This document shows, in pieces, positions 11,901 through 22,739 of a stretch of 64,000 nucleotides of DNA. The translations under genes and the position numbers were made by a program. The stretch covers positions 310,001-374,000 of the forward strand of contig JAKMXF010000221.1 of the NCBI GenBank assembly GCA_024704765.1. The letters are read 5' to 3'. This DNA comes from Oopsacas minuta. Taxonomy: Eukaryota > Porifera > Hexactinellida > Lyssacinosida > Leucopsacidae. The notes beneath the pieces are model-generated. The model made no database searches. It worked only from the letters and a program-made list of their open reading frames with translations, and was not told the origin of the DNA. Each line of letters begins with the position of its first letter. Position 1 is the stretch's first letter.

Positions 11901-14900
11901 TATCTTCGTATTCAATAAGAGTAGTAGGGTATCTATAGTTTTCTTCTATCTTATACACCTAGATTAATTAAGACCTATTTTGAATTAATATTCTCTTATT
12001 TTCACCAAAAGTATGGAATACCTTGCTTAGATGTGTCTTCTCCTTTCTTTTAGTAACCCTCATTACAGCTGAATGGAATAGACACCCAAACGTAGCCTCA
12101 CTCCATCGCAGGTATTGACATAGTTCATGTCTAATCACATACTTCCTGTACTGAAGAGTTGGGAAGTAGTAGAATTTGAGTTTTGTTGGTGGATCATTTG
12201 TATCGATTCTTGTAGTTAATACCTCAGTTGGGGTAGTAATTGTATTTGCCTTTCTTGTTGATGTGGTTGATATTGTTATAGGCGATGGTGTAGTTATTTT
12301 GGGCATAGTAGTTGGTGTAGAAGACTGCGCCTCTCTATTTTCTAACAATTCTGAGTTTAAATACTTTAACTTTTGCTTGATAAGATTCCCAACCTATTGA
12401 AAATAATATTACTCATACAATTAGTGCTTTATCAGCACAAAAAATGAACTGTTACCTCATGGTAAGGGATGAGATATGCTATGGGAACACTCCTACTAAC
12501 ACCTTGAGCGTACAATGCATTCATTTCGGCTTGATCTGCTAGAATTGTAGTAAAGCACTGATGCATAGTTTGGTAGGAAATAGCTAAGAAGTCAGCGGTA
12601 GGAAGTGCTAATGCAAAATATCCCTTTCTATCAGGAAGCATGTACTGCTTGGGTGCATATCGTGTTATCAGCATTGGTTCTCCTGCATGCTGTTTATACA
12701 GAGTCTGTACATATTTGGCCATTTCTTCGCTGTCTCGAAAAGCCTGTTAAAATCGTCAATCATATAATCGTGTTTTTTAAGGGAATTATATTTGAAATAT
12801 TTCACATTACCTGTGAGCCAGGTGGGTATACACTCAGATAAGCGTATATAGTATAGAGAATAGAGTGAGCGAAGCTGTTTAGACCAAGATAGAGATTCTT
12901 CTTCAAACTTGTTTTAATCTCCAGTATAGTTGGGAATTTCTTTTTCTCAAGAGGAAATTTGAGTCCAGTGGGGGGGAGGAGAAAGGAGAAGAGTAGAACT
13001 CGTGAGTTAGAGTCTCTGTAACTCTCTAGGGCTTGATAGAAGTTTGTTAGTTGTTTTTTCTTCTTTATTTTACTGTAGTATGTTGTATATGAATCTTCGG
13101 CAGTAGCCGTGTTTTGAGATGTCAGATCAACTAAAGTAAACAAATTCTTAAATTTAGTAATTATTCTCTACAATTCCTGACACACCTATTTCTTCTCTTA
13201 ACAACTCTCTTAGCTTGCTTGTTATTAACTGTTTCAGTTTAAGAGCATCTCTCCCAATAAATGATCTAAGTTGATGCATCTTTATTGCGCTATCCAGCAT
13301 CAGCTCCATGTCTTTAACTAGCTCATTCAGTGACGTGTACCAACTAATCTTATTAATGTTAGTAGCTATAGTGTTTATATCTGGGGGTTTCCTAGGGAAA
13401 TGTCCGTATATTAATATTACTCTAATTCTACAACCATTATTAACATACTAACTTATAGTCAGTGCTTGTTTGATGCATGTCTAGGAAATGACTACACAAG
13501 TGATTGCCCTCTGAATCCTTCTGTGAAGTTATGTAGTTGTATAAAGCAAATTGTTTAGCGAGGTCTCCCTCTACACTCACCAGAGGAGGCGGTTGTAACA
13601 CTTCTAAGTGGTAGGGGATCTTAAATCTCATACCTGAGGATCTGTTATTAATATCTGGTACATTCTCTGGGGTAGAGCTGTAGCTGGGATATTTCTCTAA
13701 TGGTTGTTGTGTGAATGAAGAGAAATGAGAGAGTGATTGATTTTCCAGATTCTGGAGGATAGAGATTGTAGCCAAATGTTTATAATCAATTGTCACTTTA
13801 TTATTATTTTTCAATACCTTAAAACTGCTCATAGAACTCTGAGGGGGACTAGTAGGTCCAGATAAGGTACCAGTATTACCAAATTCTTCTAAAGTCCTCA
13901 TCATTAAGCGATTATTATTTCTCCTCGTGTTCCGCAGTATGTTCCTTATTTTTTTCCTAACTTCGTGTTGTTGTTCTGGATACTTTAAAGTGGCCTGTCA
14001 AGCATGTATTAAATGAATAATCCTATTTCTAAATTATCTTATAGCTCTCTCACCAATTTGGCCACCATGTCTAAACTCTCCTTCTTCTGGCAATTAATAG
14101 GTGAATATTTGTCTAAATATTTATCAATCAGGAACCTTATATAATTTTCAAATTCTCCTCTCATTAGTGTTGTCCTAGTCTTCTTGGCAGGTGCAGATAA
14201 ATATCCAGGCTCTGATTCTTCTGATCGTATCTGTATTAGATCATCTGATGGAGAAGCTAATGATATGCCTTGTGTATCTACTGGAGTCAGCTGTGAGATC
14301 AGAGGACTTAATATGTTACTTATTGGGGTGTTTAATTGAGTACTTATTGGAGTCGAAACTTTACGAAAATCTTGCTTTTCCTGAATGAGGATAAGTAGTT
14401 TAATTATTCGTAAGGATTTAGGGTATATGTAATGTGCAACTCACTTCGTCACTTAGAATCACAATGGATGAGTTATTAGAACATGTTTTTAGATGCTGTA
14501 CTAGAAAATCCTGTCGATGCTTAGTCTTTACTTGACTCTGTGAGAGTTCTAAATCCATATCCATCTCTAATTTCCTATTTGAATAAAGGGGATATAGAAC
14601 TGATTCAAGTAAGCTATCTAGAGCTAAGTATTTCACAATTCCTGAATTGAAGACAGATTCTAATTCCACTACAAGTCCAATCATGTAGTATTTCCCGAGG
14701 TTCTGCAGCCTCTCTTCCATCAACAAGAACATGTGATTCATGTCCATAGATACTTGCATGAAGTTTGTATAACCTCCTTCTTCAGATTTCTCTTTTATAG
14801 GCATGAACTTGTGTGATATCAGTTCCTTTCCCATCACTGCTATTAGCTTCTTCATAATGTTTATTCCATCTGGTTGTGATGCGTTTTGTACCTAAAATTA

Positions 14901-15486
14901 CGTATCTATTTGGCCATTTTGATAAATACGCTTCTTATACTTATCCACTTATTACGTTTGTATTATTCTCTATTATTCTTTTATTATTGATTCGTATTCT
15001 TAGTCTTACCTCTTCAATTAGATTCTTGACTGCATTATGGAACAGTTCACCATCATGTTCAATCAGACTACTGTTCAGTGCTCCGCTATTCTTCAATCTA
15101 CTAGTTCTATCTATCTTCGCAGAAGTCCGTTTAGATTTCCCTAATCCTTTGATGTTGACTTTAGCATTCGTCGGCACCACTGATAGTTGGGCTGGATGTT
15201 TACTCGAATGAGGAAAGGAGAATACAGAAGGTTTGCTTGGACTAAGTTTGTCATTCTTTGGTAGTTTCTGTTTTACATAGTTATGTTCATTATTAATTGA
15301 GTGGTCCTTTTTTATTCGTTTGAGTTTTAATTTCTTGAATTTTTTTAGAGAACGTTTGGGAACTTTTTCTGGAATTACGGAGGCAGGAAGTGTGAATGGC
15401 TCTAAATCTACTGTTAGTCGCTTCATCACAAATACCGAGGGGAAATTTTGATTTATAAATTTTATTTCATTTCTATTAGAGGCCAT
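5916..15486 (-). CDS. Unrecognised 2880-residue protein: degenerate bromodomains plus repeated helical modules
   Basis: Fifteen exons on the minus strand join in frame without a stop: 15486-15010, 14891-14445, 14380-14054, 13994-13453, 13391-13186, 13130-12811, 12743-12456, 12393-12022, 11958-11548, 11492-8366, 8309-8056, 8002-7258, 7160-6901, 6844-6539, 6476-5916; introns are 53-118 bp. The N-terminal 160 residues are strongly basic. Residues about 563-665 and 690-795 look like polybromo-type bromodomains (LYNYITSQKDSEG; NFYQALESYRDSNSR), but neither has Asn at the usual acetyl-lysine contact (SAIKMHQL and LSVYPPGS instead). An earlier stretch, about 145-270, may be a third. From about residue 900 on there are six or more copies of a module of about 90 residues: an ELAxFLxW-type helical start (VTVPELAKHLKW, LHHLAEFTQIP, LHDMAKFTNIP, LHSELADFLDW, SAEELGDYLGM) and, after a variable linker, a Pro-x-hydrophobic-LRxxGh-KL helical end. 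A nuclear scaffold is inferred. I cannot name the gene. Confidence 0.75.
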
Positions 15487-15799
15487 TTTCCTAACAAATT
15501 TGGGTGCCTATAAATTCTTCCATTATACTATTTATATAGGGTGACCAAGATAGATTTTATATGTTATGGTTTATTTACAAGTTGAATCCATAGTGTATCG
15601 TATGTAAAACAATATATTATCCCGATTTGAGTCAGTGTCTGCTTTATAGAGACCTTGCTTATATCATGCAATACATACCCGAGTCTTATCCTAGTTATAC
15701 TCATAACGAACGACGATACTAGTACACATAATTTCGCCCTTCATTTATCAATTTTTTAGTTATTTTTGGCCTTGGTGCTAATAATAATCTGCTTAGTTT
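15487..15799. promoter_or_regulatory. Shared bidirectional promoter region
   Basis: Only 313 bp separate the divergent start codons of the large minus-strand bromodomain-repeat gene (15486) and DNA ligase I (15800), so this interval must hold both promoters. It is AT-rich; I see no clear TATA pair or motif to assign to one gene. An in-frame TAG two codons before the ligase ATG fixes the upstream limit of that reading frame. Confidence 0.6.
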
Positions 15800-18493
15800 A
15801 TGTTTGGCCTTAGATGCCTTCGAAGAATATTAAAATTCAATCACTCAATTCAAAGTCCTTACTGTTATTACAGAATGTCGTTTGTTAGTATCAAGTCTTT
15901 CTTCAAACCCCTAGCTGCCCTTGATCCTCCTCAACCCTCCGCCTCCCCTGATAAGGTGCCTGTTATGGAGTCCCCTTCTCTGGAGTTAGGAGCTTCTCCG
16001 ATCCTCTCAGGAAATGTTTGTAAACGGTCGAAAGAGCTCAGTGCTGACCTGCCACTGCTCAGAGGGAGGAAGAGAAAGGTCAGAGCCAGATTACTGGAGA
16101 GTGATTCTGAAGAAGATATCCCTGATAATACTACAGATAATGTTGTGGATAGAAAGCTAGCTAGAGTAAGACCTGAACACAAACCTGATTCAAAGCTTCT
16201 TGAAGCTAAATTTGATAATTTCAGGAGTCCTGATACTAATAAATCAATGGTAGCTAGTCCAATATCTGCTAGTGTTATATCCAGTCCAAAAATAACTCCA
16301 GGTCTGAATGGGACATTTGATAAATTCGAGGAGAACAGTCTTAAGAGACTGAAGATTAGCGGTACTACTGTTATTCCTGTGACTCCAACCTCACCTCTTA
16401 TAGAGAGAGAATTAATGGATACTTGTGAGCAGGATATAGCCATTGAATCTCCTGTTCCCAAAACTAAATGCAACCCAATCTCTAAGAATACTCACACTCC
16501 AGAAGCTAAGAATTCCTCTCCTTCTATTTCCCATCCTCACATAGTCTCTAAGTCTAATTACTACCCTGATCAGAGGGATTATCATCCTGTAGACAGTGCA
16601 TGTTGGGAGACAAAGACTCCTATTCCCTATCTAGCTCTAGCTCGGACTTTCCAAGCGGTGGAGAGTAACTCATCTCGACTTCGCATACAATCAATTCTCT
16701 GTAACTATCTACGATCTGTTCTAGCCTTATCTTCCCCACAGGAGCTAATATGTAGCGTCTATCTAACTCTGAACCGTCTGGGTCCTGCCTGGAGAGGAGA
16801 GGAACTGGGTGTAGGGGAGGGGGTGCTGATACGAGCTCTGGTACAAGCAACTGGTCGTTCCCAGAAAGCGATTAAAGATGAGCTTTATAAAGTTGGAGAT
16901 ATCGGTCTGGTAGCAGAATCCAGCAGATGTACTCAGAGAATGATGTTTAAGCCCTCTGCACTAACAGTAGAAGCTGTATTCTCTAAGCTGCAGGAAATCG
17001 CTCGTTTCACTGGCTGCTCTAGTCAACAGAAGAAAGTTGAAAAGATATCTGCTCTCCTCGTAGCATGCAGAGACACAGAGACTAGGTACTTAATACGGGG
17101 TTTGTCTGGTAAGCTACGGATACGTTTACAAGAGCAGACCGTCCTCACATCTCTAGCTCATGCTGTCTGTCTGCATGAAATGGAGAGGTCGGGGAAATGT
17201 GCTAAAGGAGAGGAGTTGAAAGAGAAGATGGATACTGCTGTACAGACATTGAAGAGTGTGTATTGTGAACTACCAGATTATGAAAGAGTTATTCCCGCTC
17301 TCCTAGAGCAAGGATTGGAAGCATTACCAAAGTTCTGCTGTCTTACTCCAGGTATACCACTCAAACCTATGCTAGCACAACCTACTAAGGGACTAAGTGA
17401 AATATTCAAGCGTGTAGATCAGGCCGCTATTTCATGTGAGTACAAATATGATGGAGAGAGAGCACAGATACACGTCATAGCTCCTGGTAAAGTTAGAATA
17501 TTTTCACGTAATCAAGAAGATATGACAGATAAGTTTCCTGATGTCATAGATAGACTGCCTCGACATCTGGGTAATAACGTGGCGTCATGTGTACTTGATT
17601 CTGAGGTTGTAGCTAGAGATACAGAAAAGAATCAGAAACTTCCTTTTCAGGTTTTAACCACTAGAAAGCGTAAGGGAGTTAGTTTAGAAGAGATTAAGGT
17701 ACAGGTCTGTGTATACGCGTTTGACTTGCTTTATCTTAACGGAGAGAGTTTAGTGCACGAATCATTCCGTAGAAGAAGTAAGATAATGAGAAATAGCTTT
17801 AAACCAGTTGATGGAGAGTTTGTATTCTCAGAACAGAAGATAACTAGTTGTACTGAGGATATACAGGCATTCTTTGAGGGTTCTCTTAAAGATCAATGCG
17901 AGGGATTAATGATAAAGACTCTAGATCATAATGCTACCTACGAGATCAGCAAGAGGTCCTTCAACTGGCTTAAACTCAAGAAGGATTATCTAGATGGGAC
18001 AGGAGATACACTGGACCTAGTAGTAGTGGGAGCATATCAGGGTACTGGTAAGCGTACAGGTAACTACGGGGGGTTCCTACTAGCTTGTTACGATCCGGAC
18101 AGTGAGGAGTATCAGGTCATTTGTAAGACAGGAACTGGTTTCTCAGATGCTCAGCTAGAAGCTCAGTATAATATCCTCAAACAACACGTTATACCTATAC
18201 CTAAGCCCTATTACAGTTTGGGAACATGTCCTGCTCCAGATGTGTGGTTTGATTCTAACTACGTTTGGGAAGTGAAAGCAGCTGACTTCTCTCTTTCCCC
18301 GATATACCCAGCTGCTGCTGGGTTAGCAGATCGAGAGAGAGGGATCTCTCTTCGATTTCCTAGATTCATTCGTGTGCGAGAGGATAAGACCCCAGAGGAC
18401 GCGACTACTTCAGAACAAATAGCTCACATGTATCGCAGTCAGCAGTCAGTATCTGGTATTATAACCTCTACGACAGGAGAAGACTACTATTAA
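15800..18493 (+). CDS. LIG1: DNA ligase I (ATP-dependent)
   Basis: A single exon of 897 residues, with no introns unlike most long neighbours. DNA ligase I seals Okazaki fragments and repair nicks. The adenylation motif CEYKYDGERAQIH places the catalytic lysine at residue 549, followed by the RIFSRNQEDMTDKFPD segment; the OB-fold domain follows, ending with YPAAAGLADRERGISLRFPR. A methionine at residue 26 opens MSFVSIKSFFKP, which matches the PCNA-interacting (PIP) box at the start of nuclear LIG1. The 25 residues before it contain four Arg, one Lys and no acidic residue, like a mitochondrial presequence. Two translation starts could therefore give mitochondrial and nuclear forms. The Ser/Pro-rich region (about 45-260) is the usual disordered N-terminal regulatory region. 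Confidence 0.97.
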   Translation: MFGLRCLRRILKFNHSIQSPYCYYRMSFVSIKSFFKPLAALDPPQPSASPDKVPVMESPSLELGASPILSGNVCKRSKELSADLPLLRGRKRKVRARLLESDSEEDIPDNTTDNVVDRKLARVRPEHKPDSKLLEAKFDNFRSPDTNKSMVASPISASVISSPKITPGLNGTFDKFEENSLKRLKISGTTVIPVTPTSPLIERELMDTCEQDIAIESPVPKTKCNPISKNTHTPEAKNSSPSISHPHIVSKSNYYPDQRDYHPVDSACWETKTPIPYLALARTFQAVESNSSRLRIQSILCNYLRSVLALSSPQELICSVYLTLNRLGPAWRGEELGVGEGVLIRALVQATGRSQKAIKDELYKVGDIGLVAESSRCTQRMMFKPSALTVEAVFSKLQEIARFTGCSSQQKKVEKISALLVACRDTETRYLIRGLSGKLRIRLQEQTVLTSLAHAVCLHEMERSGKCAKGEELKEKMDTAVQTLKSVYCELPDYERVIPALLEQGLEALPKFCCLTPGIPLKPMLAQPTKGLSEIFKRVDQAAISCEYKYDGERAQIHVIAPGKVRIFSRNQEDMTDKFPDVIDRLPRHLGNNVASCVLDSEVVARDTEKNQKLPFQVLTTRKRKGVSLEEIKVQVCVYAFDLLYLNGESLVHESFRRRSKIMRNSFKPVDGEFVFSEQKITSCTEDIQAFFEGSLKDQCEGLMIKTLDHNATYEISKRSFNWLKLKKDYLDGTGDTLDLVVVGAYQGTGKRTGNYGGFLLACYDPDSEEYQVICKTGTGFSDAQLEAQYNILKQHVIPIPKPYYSLGTCPAPDVWFDSNYVWEVKAADFSLSPIYPAAAGLADRERGISLRFPRFIRVREDKTPEDATTSEQIAHMYRSQQSVSGIITSTTGEDYY

Positions 18494-18619
18494 CTAATGT
18501 AATGCTATTATGTAGCTTGTATTATTTGGTGTAATCTGTCTGCTCATTATTAGTAGATAAATCTATTATTTTAATTATGTTTATACTTCATTGTTGTATG
18601 AATTCTATTAGAATATATA

Positions 18620-19222
18620 ATGCCCCCTAAAACAACTTCCAAGGCCCCCGCTAAGCCCAAGTCTGCCGCCCAAAAGGCTCAAGAAACTCAATCCAAGAAA
18701 GTAACTAAAACTACTAAACCAGCTGAGAAGAGCAAGATAGACACGACTAAGATAAAGAAGGTCTCTTATAAGAAAGGACTCTCTAAAAGTAAACAAATGA
18801 AATCTGCTCTAAAAGCTAAGAAAGCAGTCAATAAGGGTGTACATGGTGTCAAAAAACGCAAGATAAGAACTTCTATCAAATTCTACCGTCCCAAAACCCA
18901 GAAGCCTCCGAGAAGACCTAAATACCCTCGTATAAGTAGTCAGGGTTTGAAGGAGTTGAAGTTTGATCACTACGCTGTGATAAAGTATCCTCTTACTACA
19001 GAGACTGCAATGAAGAAGATAGAAGACAACAACACACTTGTATTTATAGTAGATCCTAAAGCTAACAAGCCTGGCATCAAGAAAGCTGTGAAAAAGCTCT
19101 ACAAGATCAATCCTATCAATGTTAATACACTGATGCGACCTGACGGGACTAAGAAGGCTTACGTGAAGCTGAATCAAGCTGAGGACGGTCTGGAGATTGC
19201 TAACAAGATAGGAATTATTTAG
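18620..19222 (+). CDS. RPL23A: 60S ribosomal protein uL23 (L23a)
   Basis: Single exon, 200 residues. The N-terminal 75 residues are a Lys/Ala/Pro-rich eukaryotic extension; the conserved core starts near [20 protein letters not shown] and includes [33 protein letters not shown] and the C-terminal [16 protein letters not shown]. uL23 sits at the exit of the peptide tunnel and docks SRP and nascent-chain factors. The N-terminal extension is somewhat longer than in vertebrate L23a (156 residues). The start is the only sensible ATG, 127 bp after the ligase stop. Confidence 0.98.
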   Translation: MPPKTTSKAPAKPKSAAQKAQETQSKKVTKTTKPAEKSKIDTTKIKKVSYKKGLSKSKQMKSALKAKKAVNKGVHGVKKRKIRTSIKFYRPKTQKPPRRPKYPRISSQGLKELKFDHYAVIKYPLTTETAMKKIEDNNTLVFIVDPKANKPGIKKAVKKLYKINPINVNTLMRPDGTKKAYVKLNQAEDGLEIANKIGII

Positions 19223-19358
19223 CTCTAGTTGTGTTTTATACTTTAGCATTCTAGTTGTGAATTAGATCGTATTAGTTATATACAGATATATTATTAATTA
19301 GCAGGAAATTTATTACGCATAATATTTATCTGATGTATATTAACTCTGACATCAGTTA

Positions 19359-22300
19359 ATGCTGTGTTCACACAGATTAGCTGTGCGTGCAATACAACAT
19401 GCAATTAGACGGCAGCTCCCTTCTGTTCCTCGCTTCTCTTCCAGTCTTCACCCAAAGATTACAACTCACTACACAATACATCCCCGGGGGGCTGACAGCA
19501 GATGGAAGGAGGTTGATATGGAGAGAGTATCAGAGGACTATGATGTAGTTATAGTCGGGGGAGGTCCTGCCGGTCTGAGTGCCGCTATCCGACTGCAGCA
19601 ACTAGCCCAGAAAGGGGGAGTGGAAATGAGAGTTGTTGTTGTAGAGAAAGCTTCAGAACTTGGGAATCACACTCTTTCTGGTGCTTGTCTCGAGCCGAGA
19701 TCTTTGTTTGAACTCTTCCCTGACCTTACAGAGGTTCCTCTGGGTACCCCAGTCACTGAGGACAAGTTCTCTATCCTCACACCTACCTCTAGGATCCCTG
19801 TACCAATACTACCGTTAGTTTATATGTCCTTGTTATGTTACAGTTAAAGTTAACTCTATCATATTTGTAGATTCTTTCCAATGAATAACCACGGTAACCA
19901 GGTAGTAAGATTAGGACATTTCGTGAGATGGCTAGGACAGAAGGCTGAAGAGTTAGGAGTAGAGATATATCCGGGAATAGCCGCTAGTGAATTACTGCTA
20001 CATGAGGATGGTAGTGTTAAGGGTATAGCTACAGCCGATGTAGGAATTCATAAAGACGGATCTCCAAAAGAATCATTCGAGAGAGGAATGGAATTAAATG
20101 GAAAAGTAATTTATACAAATTATTTTAATGTTTTTAGTAATTATAATTATTTATTTTTAGGTGACATTATTCGCAGAAGGGTGTCATGGACACCTCGCTA
20201 AACAACTGTATAACAGATTCTCCCTCAGATCAGCCTGTCAACCGCAGACATATGGACTGGGACTGAAGGAGCTCTGGAGAGTAGAGTCAGGACAACATCA
20301 TGCTGGAAGAGTTGAGCATACTCTAGGATGGCCTCTGGATAGATCTACTTATGGAGGATCATTTATATACCATCTGGGAGAGGATGATAATACAGAGGCT
20401 AATCTGGTGGCTATGGGTTTTGTAGTAGGACTAGACTACTCTAATCCCTACCTCAGTCCCTTCCAAGAGTTCCAAAGGTGCATATGTGTAGTTAAGGTCA
20501 TTAACCAACTATTTCTATAGAATATTATTTTAGCATATTTTAGATTCAAATTACACCCTTACGTTAAGCGGATATTAGAAGGAGGAGAGAGACTCTCTTA
20601 TGGAGCTAGAGCTCTCAATGAAGGAGGGATACAATCTCTACCTAAGCTAGCATTTCCTGGAGGAGCTCTAATTGGGTGTAGTCCTGGGTTCATGAATGTT
20701 TCTAAAGTGAAGGGTACACACACAGCAATGAAAACAGGCATGCTAGCTGCTGAAACAGCTTTTGAGGTTATTTCTAATTCTACATCCACTACTAATACAG
20801 GATTGTATCTGGAAGATTATGAGAATAGAGTGAAGGGTAGCTGGGTTTGGGATGAGTTATTCGCTGCCAGAAATGCACGTCCCTCCTTCTCCACATCTCT
20901 AGGCGTGTATGGAGGTATCCTATACACTGGAATATCCTCTCTTATAAAAGGGAGAGAGCCATGGACATTGAAACACCATGGGGCAGATTCTAATAGTATT
21001 AAACCCAAGACAGAGTGCAAACCTATAGGTTAGTTGATTGATATGACGTCTTGATATACTTATAATATTTCTTAATCAGATATGTATTGAAACACATGAT
21101 AATATTTTATTAGAATAAAATAGTGACTTTTATATAGAAAAGTAAGTAATGCAGAAATAAAATTTCCGTCAATTCATATCCCTGTCAGCTTTTCCCATCC
21201 ATCTCCACTCACAGATAATTACACCGGCTCTCTGCATGCCGTATAGAATCCCGAAGTTGCCGAGAGTGAACAACACAAATTCAATTTTAGACAAATAATT
21301 GAACATTGGGTACACCCAGAAACCTGCATAGTACTTTACCCATACAAGTAGCCCCATGTATATCGTCAGTAATGAAGCTACTATAATAGTTTCTGCTATT
21401 ATCCCAGATGTCCTGAAGTGAGGTATCGCTAACATATCCACTAGTATCAATAACAGTATAACCGTGTGAATACAGTGGTTCATTAAGCTGGGTATGTAGT
21501 CATCCATGTAGCTAGGATAGATCAGTTCTCTGTTAACTGCTACTATTATCCAGAATAGAACTGATATAAATACGCCCAGCGGGAATACGATTGAGGTGAA
21601 TAGGAATTCACATAACCTCCTGAGTCCCATATAGCGTGTGAGGTGTGCCAGTAGAGATAGAATGAAATATGTTGATTGTATTATTATGTTAAAAACTGTA
21701 CCAAACTTATATTTTCCACAGTACGTGCCCAGATTAGTCAAGGTTAGAACTTCAGTAGAATTTGGTAGAGCGCGGATTGCATCCATGATTCGTTCATTGT
21801 AGAAATATAGCCATACATAATAGTATGTGCATAACCCATAGAAGAGGACGCCCCATCCCCATCTAATCTTAGTATGCTGCGTATGGTAAGATCCCTGTTT
21901 CTGACTCATGTTATTTCCCGTATATACCATTCTTTTGAACACTCAGCTATTTATGTCCACCAATGAATAGATTTAATAGATTAATATATGCCTAAGTATT
22001 CAACACATTATTGCTACCTAGCACGTGATGATACACTGCAAGATAGCCAGCTAATCATGGCGGGTGTTCTTATACATTAAAAAAACTCATCGTGTCGTTA
22101 ACAATACTCACCTCATTAACATGGCCAAAATGATATCGGGACTTTAATAATTTTCATTTAGATTACCCAAAGCCAGACGGTAAGATTACCTTCGACTTGT
22201 TGTCTTCTGTTGCATTGACTGGTACTAATCATAACCATGACCAGCCTCCGCATCTCACACTGAAAGATGATACTGTGCCTGTACAGAAGAATTTGAATAT

Positions 22301-22499
22301 GTATGGAGGACCAGAGCAGAGGTTCTGTCCTGCTGGAGTATATGAATTTGTCCCTAGAGAAGATGGAGAGGGAGAGAGATTGCAGATTAACGCACAGAAT
22401 TGTATTCACTGCAAAACATGTGACATTAAGGATCCTAGCCAGAATATTAACTGGGTAGTACCTGAGGGAGGAGGGGGACCTGCTTACAATGGTATGTAA
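19359..22499 (+). CDS. ETFDH: Electron transfer flavoprotein-ubiquinone oxidoreductase
   Basis: Five exons (19359-19813, 19871-20105, 20161-20477, 20544-21028, 22162-22499) give 609 residues, close to the human 617. ETF-QO passes electrons from acyl-CoA and amino-acid dehydrogenases, via ETF, to ubiquinone at the mitochondrial inner membrane. An Arg-rich presequence precedes the FAD-binding [17 protein letters not shown] motif (residues about 63-79); [17 protein letters not shown] and [14 protein letters not shown] follow. The 4Fe-4S cysteines lie in [10 protein letters not shown] and [13 protein letters not shown], and the protein ends with the conserved [12 protein letters not shown]. Intron 4 is 1133 bp and contains a complete antisense gene (21169-21942); the other three introns are 55-66 bp. 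Confidence 0.97.
21169..21942 (-). CDS. AIG1/ADTRP-family membrane hydrolase
   Basis: Single-exon gene on the minus strand, wholly inside ETFDH intron 4, encoding 257 residues with about six hydrophobic helices. AIG1 and ADTRP are threonine hydrolases that cleave fatty-acid esters of hydroxy fatty acids. The family signature is recognisable: [18 protein letters not shown], with Thr82 in the place of the nucleophile, and NHCIHTV at 155-161 carrying the conserved histidine. The N-terminus could also start at Met5 or Met12. Expression must come from a promoter lying between 21943 and ETFDH exon 5 (219 bp) or overlapping it. Confidence 0.9.
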   Translation of the reverse strand: MFKRMVYTGNNMSQKQGSYHTQHTKIRWGWGVLFYGLCTYYYVWLYFYNERIMDAIRALPNSTEVLTLTNLGTYCGKYKFGTVFNIIIQSTYFILSLLAHLTRYMGLRRLCEFLFTSIVFPLGVFISVLFWIIVAVNRELIYPSYMDDYIPSLMNHCIHTVILLLILVDMLAIPHFRTSGIIAETIIVASLLTIYMGLLVWVKYYAGFWVYPMFNYLSKIEFVLFTLGNFGILYGMQRAGVIICEWRWMGKADRDMN

Positions 22500-22739
22500 A
22501 GTGATTCAGAGATTTATATAGATTTAGTTATGCAAATACTATCAAGTACTCAATTAATGGTTATTAATTAATTGACAAATATTCTTTTATTCGTATATTT
22601 CAAGTCTACAGTTCAGGAGGTATTTTAATGGTAGAAATATCTTTCCTGAATTAGTAGTTTGTATTTAGAGTTTTATCTCTCAAAATATGTAAGCGTTTAG
22701 AACATATCATTTGAGCTATTAACTTATAGATTAGGTAGA

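Noticed and set aside
12022-13130. The 12-13 kb exons as several small independent genes
   Set aside because: Each piece has matching GT-AG borders and phases and none begins with a good ATG context; several apparent starts are TTG or GTG codons created by acceptor sites.
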